Origin: Methylothermaceae bacteria B42
Lineage (GTDB): Bacteria > Pseudomonadota > Gammaproteobacteria > Methylococcales > Methylothermaceae
Length of the DNA: 64,000 bases
Assembly (NCBI GenBank): GCA_001566965.1
Contig: LSNW01000005.1
Location: 46,157-110,156 of the forward strand
Direction: 5' to 3'
The notes beneath the pieces are model-generated. The model was not told where the DNA came from. It did not search any database and saw only the letters and a list, made by a program, of their open reading frames with translations. A program made the translations under genes and the position numbers. Below, piece by piece: positions 56,272 through 63,301 of the stretch; the stretch's first letter is position 1, and each line of letters starts with the position of its first letter.

Positions 56272-57473
56272 GCAACAACCGGGCCGAATTACTCAAAGCC
56301 AAACAACGCGTTACCCTGATCGGCGGTATCGCTAATCTGTTTTTGGCCGTAGGAAAAATCATCGCGGGCTATTACGGCCATTCCCAATCCTTGATTGTCG
56401 ATGGCATTCACTCTTTTTCCGATCTGGCCACCGACGCTTTGATACTGATCACCTTCAAAATCTCCGGCCAAAGCGCCGATGAGTCTCACCCTTATGGCCA
56501 CGGCCGCTTCGAAACCATTGCCACCGTCATTCTCGGTCTTTTTCTCGCCGCACTGGCGGGAGGCATTATTTGGGATGCCGCCAGGCGGCTCCAGGGAGAA
56601 GCGCCCCTCTGGCATCCTCATCCCTGGGCCTTGATTGCCGCTGGCGTTTCCATTTTGATTAAGGAAGGACTGTATCATTACACCGTTCATATCGCCCACC
56701 GGACCCGCTCTAAATTACTGCGCGCCAATGCCTGGCATCATCGAAGCGATGCCGTCTCTTCCATTGTCGTGCTCATTGGGGTTGCGGGCACGCTGTATGG
56801 TTATCAATTTGCTGATGCGGTAGCTGCCATTATTGTGGGATTGATGATTGCCAAAATCGGTCTTGGCCTGGTCATCGAAAGCGCCCGGGAATTGGTGGAT
56901 ACCGCCCTGCCCGCCCGCCGCGTCAAGCAAATTCACCAGGCTATCTTGGAATCGGAAGGCGTGGAATCCTTGCATTCCCTGCGCACCCGGCAAATGGCGG
57001 GGGAAGCTCTGGTGGATGTTCATATCCAGGTGCCCCCGGAGATTTCCGTCTCCGAGGGACATGCCATTGCCGACCGGGTTCGGGACAAACTATTGGAAGA
57101 GTTCGAAGAAATCAGCGATGTGACGGTCCACATCGACGCCGAGCTTGACCTGGAGCAAAGCCCTTCCAGCAAACTGCCTTTACGGAACGAGGTGCTTAAG
57201 GCACTTTGTCAGGCCTGGTCACATCTGCCTTACGTCAAACAAATCTCAAAAATCAATTTACATTATCTGGAAGGGCGCATTCGGGTAGAGGTTTATCTGC
57301 CTTTGTCCGTCATTACCCCGGAAAGATCGGCGGCAGAAATCATCCGGCAATTGCGCGACGCTGTGAAACAGTATAAATTTATCGATTTGGTTCAAGTTTA
57401 CTTTATGGCTGAAGAGCAAAATCGCACCACAAAAGTGCAGAATGCACCGGAAACTTTCGCTCGCACTCAATAA
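56268..57473 (+). CDS. Cation diffusion facilitator (CDF) metal exporter
   Basis: 401 residues from MSNNRAELLKAKQRV; the ATG overlaps the tusA stop, so the longer frame from 56190 is rejected. Six transmembrane helices in 15-220 with metal-site residues HSFSDLATD in TM2 and WHHRSDAVSS in TM5; the first ligand pattern H/D resembles FieF and MamB-type Fe/Zn/Mn exporters. The cytoplasmic domain is long (about 220-400) and seems to hold two ferredoxin-like halves, larger than FieF (300). Works as a proton-coupled dimer. The 3' end contains a putative NtrC site for glnA. Confidence 0.88.
   Translation: MSNNRAELLKAKQRVTLIGGIANLFLAVGKIIAGYYGHSQSLIVDGIHSFSDLATDALILITFKISGQSADESHPYGHGRFETIATVILGLFLAALAGGIIWDAARRLQGEAPLWHPHPWALIAAGVSILIKEGLYHYTVHIAHRTRSKLLRANAWHHRSDAVSSIVVLIGVAGTLYGYQFADAVAAIIVGLMIAKIGLGLVIESARELVDTALPARRVKQIHQAILESEGVESLHSLRTRQMAGEALVDVHIQVPPEISVSEGHAIADRVRDKLLEEFEEISDVTVHIDAELDLEQSPSSKLPLRNEVLKALCQAWSHLPYVKQISKINLHYLEGRIRVEVYLPLSVITPERSAAEIIRQLRDAVKQYKFIDLVQVYFMAEEQNRTTKVQNAPETFARTQ
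57423..57439. promoter_or_regulatory. Candidate NtrC-binding site upstream of glnA
   Basis: CGCACCACAAAAGTGCA, close to the NtrC dyad TGCACCA-N3-TGGTGCA (6 of 7 and 5 of 7 arm matches), with an extra TGCACC half-site at 57443. It is about 105 bp upstream of the predicted sigma54 start, a normal enhancer distance, and is embedded in the end of the CDF gene. Confidence 0.5.
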
Positions 57474-57511
57474 AGCACCCATGAACCGATCGAAAAAGAC
57501 AAGCCGCCCGC

Positions 57512-57525
57512 GGCACAATAATTGC
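57512..57525 (+). promoter_or_regulatory. glnA: Sigma54-type (-24/-12) promoter of glnA
   Basis: GGCACAATAATTGC gives the defining GG-N10-GC spacing and matches the GGCAC and TTGC cores. It is 51 bp before the glnA ATG, with AGGAG as ribosome site. With the NtrC-like dyad upstream it indicates nitrogen-limitation control. Confidence 0.7.
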
Positions 57526-57576
57526 TATAAACCCCGATAATGGGAACGATTGACTTTAACAATGAGGAGATAACCT

Positions 57577-58986
57577 ATGTCCGTTGACAAAGTTTTTGAA
57601 ATAATAAAAGACAAGGAAATCGAATTCGTCGATTTACGCTTTGCCGACACCCGGGGCAAAGAACAACATGTCACCGTCCCGGCCCACACCATCGACGAAG
57701 ACTTCTTTGAAAACGGCAAAATGTTCGATGGTTCATCCATTGCCGGCTGGAAAAGCATCAACGAATCGGACATGATCTTGATGCCGGAGGCGGAAACCGC
57801 CGTGGTGGACCCCTTCTACGAAGCGCCGACCCTGATCATCCGCTGCGACATCGTCGAACCCTCCACCATGGAAGGTTACGAGCGCTGCCCACGCTCCTTG
57901 GCCAAACGCGCCGAAGCTTATATGCGATCCACCGGTATCGCCGATACCGCTTATTTTGGTCCGGAAAACGAATTTTTCGTCTTCGACGACGTGCGTTGGG
58001 CCGCTGACATTCACCGCTGCTTCTATGAAGTGGATTCATCCGAAGCCACCTGGAATACCGAAAAAGTCTATGAAGAAGGCAACATCGGTCACCGTCCCGG
58101 CCTGAAAGGCGGTTATTTCCCGGTGCCTCCGGTTGATTCTTTGCAGGACATGCGTTCGGCCATGTGCGAAACCTTGCAAGAAATGGGCGTCACCACTGAA
58201 GTCCACCACCACGAAGTAGCCACCGCAGGTCAGTGCGAGATCGGCTGTAAATTCAATACCCTGGTCAAAAAGGCCGACGAAGTATTGATCCTAAAATACG
58301 TGGTCATGAACGTGGCCCACGCTTTCGGCAAAACCGCCACCTTCATGCCCAAACCGCTGGTGGGGGATAACGGAAACGGCATGCACGTCCATCAATCCCT
58401 GTCCAAAGACGGCACCAATATCTTTACTGGCGATTTGTACGGCGGCCTGTCTGAAACCGCGCTTTTTTATATCGGCGGCATCCTTAAGCACGCCAAGGCC
58501 CTGAATGCTTTCACCAATGCTTCCACCAACAGTTACAAGCGGTTGGTGCCCGGCTTTGAAGCACCAGTGATGCTGGCTTATTCAGCCCGGAACCGTTCCG
58601 CTTCCATCCGCGTGCCCTTTATCGCCAACCCCAAAGCGCGTCGGATTGAAGTCCGCTTCCCCGATTCCACCGCCAACCCTTATTTCGCTTTCGCAGCCAT
58701 GTTGATGGCGGGGCTGGACGGCATTCAGAACAAGATCCATCCGGGCGACGCCATGGACAAAGACCTTTACGACCTGCCGCCGGAAGAAGAAAAGGCCATC
58801 CCCAAAGTATGCTTTTCCTTCGATGAAGCCTTACAGGCTTTGAGCGATGACCGCGACTTCCTCAAAGCCGGCGGCGTCTTCACCGACGACATGATTGATG
58901 CGTACATCGACCTTCGCAACGAAGAAATCACCCGTCTGCGGATGAGCACCCATCCGGTGGAATTAGATATGTACTACAGCCTGTAA
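57577..58986 (+). CDS. glnA: Glutamine synthetase, type I
   Basis: 469 residues, the length of E. coli GlnA. It makes glutamine from glutamate, ammonia and ATP as a dodecamer. Blocks seen: [29 protein letters not shown] with metal Glu, [10 protein letters not shown] and RIPFI-like [16 protein letters not shown]. Tyr398 in [10 protein letters not shown] is the adenylylation site of GSI-beta enzymes, so GlnE/GlnB control is expected (those genes are outside the window). Followed by a strong terminator. Confidence 0.98.
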   Translation: MSVDKVFEIIKDKEIEFVDLRFADTRGKEQHVTVPAHTIDEDFFENGKMFDGSSIAGWKSINESDMILMPEAETAVVDPFYEAPTLIIRCDIVEPSTMEGYERCPRSLAKRAEAYMRSTGIADTAYFGPENEFFVFDDVRWAADIHRCFYEVDSSEATWNTEKVYEEGNIGHRPGLKGGYFPVPPVDSLQDMRSAMCETLQEMGVTTEVHHHEVATAGQCEIGCKFNTLVKKADEVLILKYVVMNVAHAFGKTATFMPKPLVGDNGNGMHVHQSLSKDGTNIFTGDLYGGLSETALFYIGGILKHAKALNAFTNASTNSYKRLVPGFEAPVMLAYSARNRSASIRVPFIANPKARRIEVRFPDSTANPYFAFAAMLMAGLDGIQNKIHPGDAMDKDLYDLPPEEEKAIPKVCFSFDEALQALSDDRDFLKAGGVFTDDMIDAYIDLRNEEITRLRMSTHPVELDMYYSL

Positions 58987-59008
58987 TTTTCTCAAGACTA
59001 TCACCAAG

Positions 59009-59036
59009 AAAAAGCCCCGGGAAACCGGGGCTTTTT
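59009..59036. terminator. Bidirectional intrinsic terminator
   Basis: AAAAAGCCCCGG-GAAA-CCGGGGCTTTTT, a 12-bp perfect stem with T-tract on both strands. It ends glnA (plus) and the tRNA-Cys transcript (minus). Confidence 0.9.
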
Positions 59037-59086
59037 CATATGCCTGGAAGCAAAAGTTCTTGATTTAAACAAAGGAGAGCAAGAAT

Positions 59087-59160
59087 TGGAGGCTGCGGTC
59101 GGAATCGAACCGGCGTACACGGCTTTGCAGGCCGCTGCATAACCACTCTGCCACGCAGCC
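59087..59160 (-). tRNA. tRNA-Cys (anticodon GCA)
   Basis: 74 nt with CCA encoded. Acceptor GGCTGCG/CGCAGCC, discriminator U, anticodon loop CTGCAAA reading GCA, T-loop TTCGAAT in CGGTTCGAATCCG. Stems pair correctly. Confidence 0.97.
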
Positions 59161-59176
59161 ATTTCTTTTTTGGAAT

Positions 59177-59203
59177 CTAAGAAATTCATCCATGAATTCT
59201 TAG
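59177..59203. repeat. AT-rich hairpin 1 in tRNA spacer
   Basis: CTAAGAAATTCAT and ATGAATTCTTAG form a 12-bp stem with one bulged A and a minimal loop, just upstream of the tRNA-Cys 5' end. Confidence 0.55.
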
Positions 59204-59240
59204 AATATAAAAAACAAAAAGTGCGATTTTCGTTTTTTAT

Positions 59241-59273
59241 ACAAAATCATTTGCTTGGCGCAAATGATTTTGT
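59241..59273. repeat. Perfect 14-bp hairpin in tRNA spacer
   Basis: ACAAAATCATTTGC, loop TTGGC, GCAAATGATTTTGT: 14 perfect pairs. No T-run follows on either strand, so it is not a standard terminator. Lies midway between the two tRNA genes. Confidence 0.7.
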
Positions 59274-59292
59274 CGGCACATCCCTGTACCGA

Positions 59293-59321
59293 AGGAATCT
59301 CGTAATGAATAAGAGATTCCT
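59293..59321. repeat. 9-bp hairpin in tRNA spacer
   Basis: AGGAATCTC (59293-59301) and GAGATTCCT (59313-59321) around an 11-base loop. Next to the tRNA-Gly terminator. Confidence 0.5.
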
Positions 59322-59327
59322 AAGATG

Positions 59328-59350
59328 AAAAAAGCCGCATCCAACGCGGC
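59328..59350 (-). terminator. Intrinsic terminator downstream of tRNA-Gly
   Basis: On the minus strand GCCGC-GTTGGAT-GCGGC is followed by TTTTTT, 15 nt after the tRNA-Gly 3' end. It suggests that tRNA-Gly and tRNA-Cys are mostly separate transcripts. Confidence 0.6.
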
Positions 59351-59364
59351 CGGTATCGAAAACT

Positions 59365-59440
59365 TGGAGCGGGAAACGGGATTCGAACCCGCGACCCCAA
59401 CCTTGGCAAGGTTGTGCTCTACCAACTGAGCTATTCCCGC
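59365..59440 (-). tRNA. tRNA-Gly (anticodon GCC)
   Basis: 76 nt with CCA encoded. Acceptor GCGGGAA/TTCCCGC, D-arm AGCTCAGTTGGTAGAGC, anticodon loop TTGCCAA reading GCC, T-arm GCGGGTTCGAATCCCGT. All four stems pair. Confidence 0.98.
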
Positions 59441-59455
59441 GTTGATTGATCCGTT

Positions 59456-59483
59456 ATTTTAACTATTTCCCCGTTACTGTCAA
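59456..59483 (-). promoter_or_regulatory. Promoter of tRNA-Gly
   Basis: Minus strand TTGACA (59483-59478), 16-bp spacer, TAAAAT (59461-59456). The start site would be about 8 nt before the mature tRNA 5' end. Confidence 0.75.
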
Positions 59484-59495
59484 GCAGAAGCTTTT

Positions 59496-59906
59496 CTAAC
59501 GGTCTGTTTTTTTATGCTGTCCAAACAGCAGCCCGGTCAAACCCATGCCAGAAAGCATGAATAGGGTGGAAGCCGGTAAAGGAACTGGCGGCAGATCATC
59601 GAGGCAGCAGTCTAAGGATCCAAAAACCAGCAACCTTTCACAAGAGACCGGGGCCGCCTTGCGAAAATGAACGGCCGTCCACAGCGCATTATCCGAGGGG
59701 GCTTGAGTGCCTTAGCGCTGCGCGGAGTGAACGCCGGTCAGGGTCAATTGATACTCGATGGCATCCCTTTGTACAGTTCCGTTCCGGGTAATGTGGTCTA
59801 TAATCAAATCCATCCGGGCCAGGCTTGTCCAACAAACGGTACAGATCGCGGAGCTGAGCGACGGGGAAGGAAAGCAACCAAGCCAGACCGGCAAGAGATG
59901 AGTCAC
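59496..59906 (-). pseudogene. Decayed VPLPA/PEP-CTERM-type exported protein
   Basis: The minus-strand frame beginning near 59906 reads IIDHITRNGTVQRDAIEYQL and LTLTGVHSAQR, meets a TAA at about 59712, then continues in the same frame through NALWTAVHFRK to LPPVPLPASTLFMLSGMGL, a single hydrophobic helix, and a basic tail (GQHKKTDR) before TAG at 59496. Proline motif, helix and basic end are the exosortase sorting signal of VPLPA-type PEP-CTERM proteins. A second frame upstream suggests an additional frameshift. No signal peptide or full N-terminal part is found, so this is a remnant. The tRNA-Gly promoter starts 12 bp beyond its end. Confidence 0.65.
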
Positions 59907-60111
59907 AATTCCGGCAGCGCTTAGGCTAACCGAAGGGTATGAAGGCTAGATAACATGACAATCTACGAACGTCTACGGAATAAACGGGGCGCCGCCTATC
60001 AAGACGCTGGAGTCGAATCTCCGTTCTGCCGGCCCGTTCAGAGCCGCCAGAACGGAAGTCTCTCAGCTCCGCGTTATCAGGAACACCGGCAGCGAACGCG
60101 TAGCGTCTGAA
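59907..60111. other. Intergenic region upstream of the GGDEF/EAL gene
   Basis: No credible gene. CCGTTCTG (60021-60028) and CAGAACGG (60048-60055) form an 8-bp inverted repeat. Just before it, GGAGTCGAATCTCC resembles a tRNA T-arm but lacks one loop base and has no matching tRNA body. No clear promoter or Shine-Dalgarno for the gene at 60112. Confidence 0.35.
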
Positions 60112-62301
60112 ATGAAAGCAGAACAAGAAATCTGGCCGCGTTTGGGCGGGATCGACACCCAGCTAGGGAACCACAGTCTGGCGGAGGTTCTGCGAAGTAT
60201 TCTGGAAACCATTCTGCAATTACCCTGGTTGGCGATGGATGCCGGCGGGATCTTCCTCAATCATCCCCGGGAAAAGCGTTTGGAGCTGCTGACCCAAATC
60301 AATTTCACGCCTTACATCGCCGGCACCTGCAGCCAGGTCCGTCATGGACATTGTCTGTGCGGCCGGGTCGCCCAGACAGGGCGGTTGCTGCATGTGGACT
60401 GTGTGGACGAGCGTCACGAGACCCAGTATGAGGGGATGTCCAATCATGGCCATTATGTGGTGCCGATCCGCTGGGAGGACGAGGTGGTCGGCATCATGGT
60501 TCTATACGTGGCGGTTCATCATCCCTGCGATGAGGACGAAGTCAAGGTTCTCGAGGACTTTGCGGATCTAATCGGGCTGCTGATCCATACTTGGCGGATC
60601 CGTCAGGATATGGCACTAGCAGACCGGATCCTGATACACAGCAGCCACGGCATTTTGATTACCGATGACCGGTTGCGGATCCAATGGGTCAACCGGGCAC
60701 TGGAGCACATCTCCGGCTATCGCCTCGAGGAGCTTGTCGGCATGACCCCAGGGATCTTCGCTTCCGGCCGCCACGATTCGGCGTTTTACAAAGCGATGTG
60801 GCACCGGATCGAAGCTGAGGGCCGTTGGGAAGGAGAGATCTGGAACCGAAACCGGGCCGGCGACATCCATCCCCACTGGCTGAGCGTTCTTTCTCTCAAG
60901 GATCAGGATGGAAAAACGCTGCAATATGCCGGTCTGTACGTGGATCTGTCGGAGATCAAGGCTGCCCAGGAGAGAATCCATCACCTGGCCTACTTCGACG
61001 AAGTGACTGGCCTGCCCAACCTGAACTGGCTCAAGGGGTTGCTGCCGGGCCAGCTGGAGAGCCTTGGCGACGGCGGACATTTGTTTCTGTTGTTGTTGAG
61101 TGCGACGCATTTTCAGGAAATCAACGGGGTCTTGGGACACAACGTCGGGGATGCCGTGTTGCGGGAGATCACCCGGCGTCTGAGCGAGGCGGTCAGGAGC
61201 GGAAAAATCGTCCGCACAGGTACCGATGAATTCGCGGTGGTCTGGCATGGTTCGGATGCGCCCGAGTCCGCGATTCTGCGGCAGATCCATCGGCTGGAAA
61301 GGTGTTTAGCGGTGCCTTTCCAGCATGCCTATCAGTCGTTGGACCTTCGCTGCCGCATGGGGGCGGGTTGGTGCCGGAGCGGGGACTTGGATGTCGAAAT
61401 CCTGCTGAAGCAGGCTTCAACGGCACTGGCCGCTTGTAAGCGGCAGACGAGCGATTCTGGTTATTTGATCTACAGCGAAGCGCTAGGAGAAAAGGTTCGC
61501 CAACGACAGCATCTGGCCGGCCTGTTAATTCACGCTGTCGAACGACGGGAACTGTCGTTGCGTTTCCAACCGCAGGTGGACGTTCATGGCCGGCTGGTCG
61601 GGGCGGAGGTGTTGCTGCGCTGGGAGAATGGCGAGTATGGCGCCGTGCCACCGGATCTGTTCATCCCTCTGGCGGAGGAAGGGGGCCAGATCATCGAAAT
61701 CGGCACCTGGGTGTTCGAGGAAACCTTACGTCATCTGCACTGCTGGCACGAAAGACAGGTTTTCGCATATGACGCCTTTCCGCGCGTGGCGATCAATCTG
61801 TCCCCCTTGCAACTGATGTCGCCGCATGTGGTCCGGCACTTCATCGAGACCTGCCGGCTGTGCGGGGAACCGGCCGATTCGATCGAGTTGGAGGTGACCG
61901 AATCCAGCATGGAGCATTATTTCGATCTCATGGTGCGACAAGTCCGCCAACTGGCGGCCGGTGGTTTCAAGATCGCCATCGACGATTTCGGCACCGGCCA
62001 TTCATCCCTGGCCCGTCTGCAGCAGTTCCCCCTGCACGTGCTCAAGATCGACCGCAGTTTCGTGACCAACATGGCGTTGGCTGATTCGCACGTCACCTTG
62101 ATCCGGTCAATCGTCGATATGGCGCACGGTCTGGGTTTGAAAGTGGTGGTCGAGGGAGTGGAGACGCCGGAGCAGTATGCAACTCTGAGCGCCCTGGGAT
62201 GTGATTATTTTCAAGGCTATTTTTTTAGTCCTCCCTTGACCGAAACCGAGTTCCTGCATTGGGCCGCCGAGCGTCGGCGGGAGCTGGAAGCGGTGGATTG
62301 A
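60112..62301 (+). CDS. GAF-PAS-GGDEF-EAL cyclic-di-GMP signalling protein
   Basis: 729 residues, no membrane segment. A GAF domain (about 20-165) contains HGHCLCGRVAQTG and HVDCVDERHE, Cys/His clusters typical of a GAF subgroup. PAS is at about 170-285 (GILITDDRLRIQWVNRALE). The GGDEF domain is degenerate: GTDEF for GGDEF and FQEING where FKxxND is normal, with the metal Asp missing, so cyclase activity is doubtful. The EAL domain (about 455-725) keeps GAEVLLRWE, INLSP, EVTESS, DDFGTGHSSL, LKIDRSF and VEGVET, so c-di-GMP hydrolysis is likely. Predicted cytoplasmic sensor that lowers c-di-GMP. Confidence 0.92.
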   Translation: MKAEQEIWPRLGGIDTQLGNHSLAEVLRSILETILQLPWLAMDAGGIFLNHPREKRLELLTQINFTPYIAGTCSQVRHGHCLCGRVAQTGRLLHVDCVDERHETQYEGMSNHGHYVVPIRWEDEVVGIMVLYVAVHHPCDEDEVKVLEDFADLIGLLIHTWRIRQDMALADRILIHSSHGILITDDRLRIQWVNRALEHISGYRLEELVGMTPGIFASGRHDSAFYKAMWHRIEAEGRWEGEIWNRNRAGDIHPHWLSVLSLKDQDGKTLQYAGLYVDLSEIKAAQERIHHLAYFDEVTGLPNLNWLKGLLPGQLESLGDGGHLFLLLLSATHFQEINGVLGHNVGDAVLREITRRLSEAVRSGKIVRTGTDEFAVVWHGSDAPESAILRQIHRLERCLAVPFQHAYQSLDLRCRMGAGWCRSGDLDVEILLKQASTALAACKRQTSDSGYLIYSEALGEKVRQRQHLAGLLIHAVERRELSLRFQPQVDVHGRLVGAEVLLRWENGEYGAVPPDLFIPLAEEGGQIIEIGTWVFEETLRHLHCWHERQVFAYDAFPRVAINLSPLQLMSPHVVRHFIETCRLCGEPADSIELEVTESSMEHYFDLMVRQVRQLAAGGFKIAIDDFGTGHSSLARLQQFPLHVLKIDRSFVTNMALADSHVTLIRSIVDMAHGLGLKVVVEGVETPEQYATLSALGCDYFQGYFFSPPLTETEFLHWAAERRRELEAVD

Positions 62302-62318
62302 CTGGGCCCTTGAGTTTT

Positions 62319-63158
62319 CTATCGATTGTCTACATCTCCATGGCGTTTTCCTCGACCCATCCGGGTTGCCAGCACAGCAATCTTCAACCTTGCTTCCCGC
62401 TCACTGATCTTATGACTATTGAATTTCATGAGGATTTCAACCAGATCAGGGTAGATTCTGGTCATGACACGGTCGGTGTTGTTGCGATTGCGGCCAAAGA
62501 AATGGTGGGTGATGATCACGGCGACTTCGTTGCGGATGGCTTCTGCGGGAGGCAGATCCAAAGGATTGGGTACATCCCTTATACCATTATTGTCCGTGAA
62601 GTCTGTTTGCGACAGATCAGCCATCGCCTGAAGCCAGGCACCATTGCCGAGAATGGAATAGGTCTGGTCCGTATAACGATTGATCATCCTGTGGATCATC
62701 AGCCGGGCCGTCATTTCATCAATGATTCCCCAGCGAAACAAGGCGAAGACCCCCATGACCGAATCGGCAGGATCTGCAGCATTGAAGAACCAGTTAGGAT
62801 TGCGGGAATAGAGCTGATCATCTGCCAGAACATCGTCGCCGTTGAACCAGTGATGGGTGATCAGCCAGCGGGTGGCGTTGACCGCTGTGAACCCCAGATG
62901 GCCATCAGTGTCGTTTTTGTCTGGCAGTTCCCCGGTTTCGCCATGTCCGTCCTGTTGGATCAGTCGTCCCCGATACCATTCTTCACCTAGGGTGACCAGT
63001 TTGGGGAACCAGAACCCGTGGGTGATGGGAGTTCTGACGTGGGGATTGGTATCCAGGCGATGCAGGTTCTTTTCATGGGAAACGGCAGGCTGGACCGATA
63101 GTAGGCACAGTGACAGGATTATCACCAGAATTTTGATGAAACGGGTATGTATATTCAT
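62319..63158 (-). CDS. Exported protein of unknown function
   Basis: 279 residues from MNIHTRFIKILVIILSLCLL, with GGAG 6 nt upstream; a longer frame to 63212 lacks a ribosome site. The signal peptide probably ends at AVS-HEKN. The mature protein is rich in His, Asp, Asn and Trp (THGFWFPKLVTLGEEWYRG; THHWFNGDDVLADDQLY; DFTDNNGIRDVPNPLDLPP), with helical segments such as FALFRWGIIDEMTARLMIH. It carries no cysteine in the mature part and no domain I recognise. Convergent with the GGDEF/EAL gene, 17 bp apart. Confidence 0.75.
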   Translation of the reverse strand: MNIHTRFIKILVIILSLCLLSVQPAVSHEKNLHRLDTNPHVRTPITHGFWFPKLVTLGEEWYRGRLIQQDGHGETGELPDKNDTDGHLGFTAVNATRWLITHHWFNGDDVLADDQLYSRNPNWFFNAADPADSVMGVFALFRWGIIDEMTARLMIHRMINRYTDQTYSILGNGAWLQAMADLSQTDFTDNNGIRDVPNPLDLPPAEAIRNEVAVIITHHFFGRNRNNTDRVMTRIYPDLVEILMKFNSHKISEREARLKIAVLATRMGRGKRHGDVDNR

Positions 63159-63301
63159 GGCGCTCTCCTTTCGTAATGATTTGGGATTGTCGAAGATGGT
63201 AATGAGGGGCATAATGCAATCTCTCCGACTTTGACAGGCTAAAGGCCGTAGCAGGGTACGAAGTCAAGGCTTTTTGATCTGACAGCACTAGAGAACCCGT
63301 C

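Noticed and set aside
60011..60060. tRNA-like T-arm (GGAGTCGAATCTCC) before the GGDEF/EAL gene
   Set aside because: One loop base is missing and no D-arm, anticodon arm or acceptor partner can be built.
63159..63301. SAM or cobalamin riboswitch before the MetE-like gene
   Set aside because: The 143-bp gap is short and shows none of the conserved core sequences of these riboswitches.
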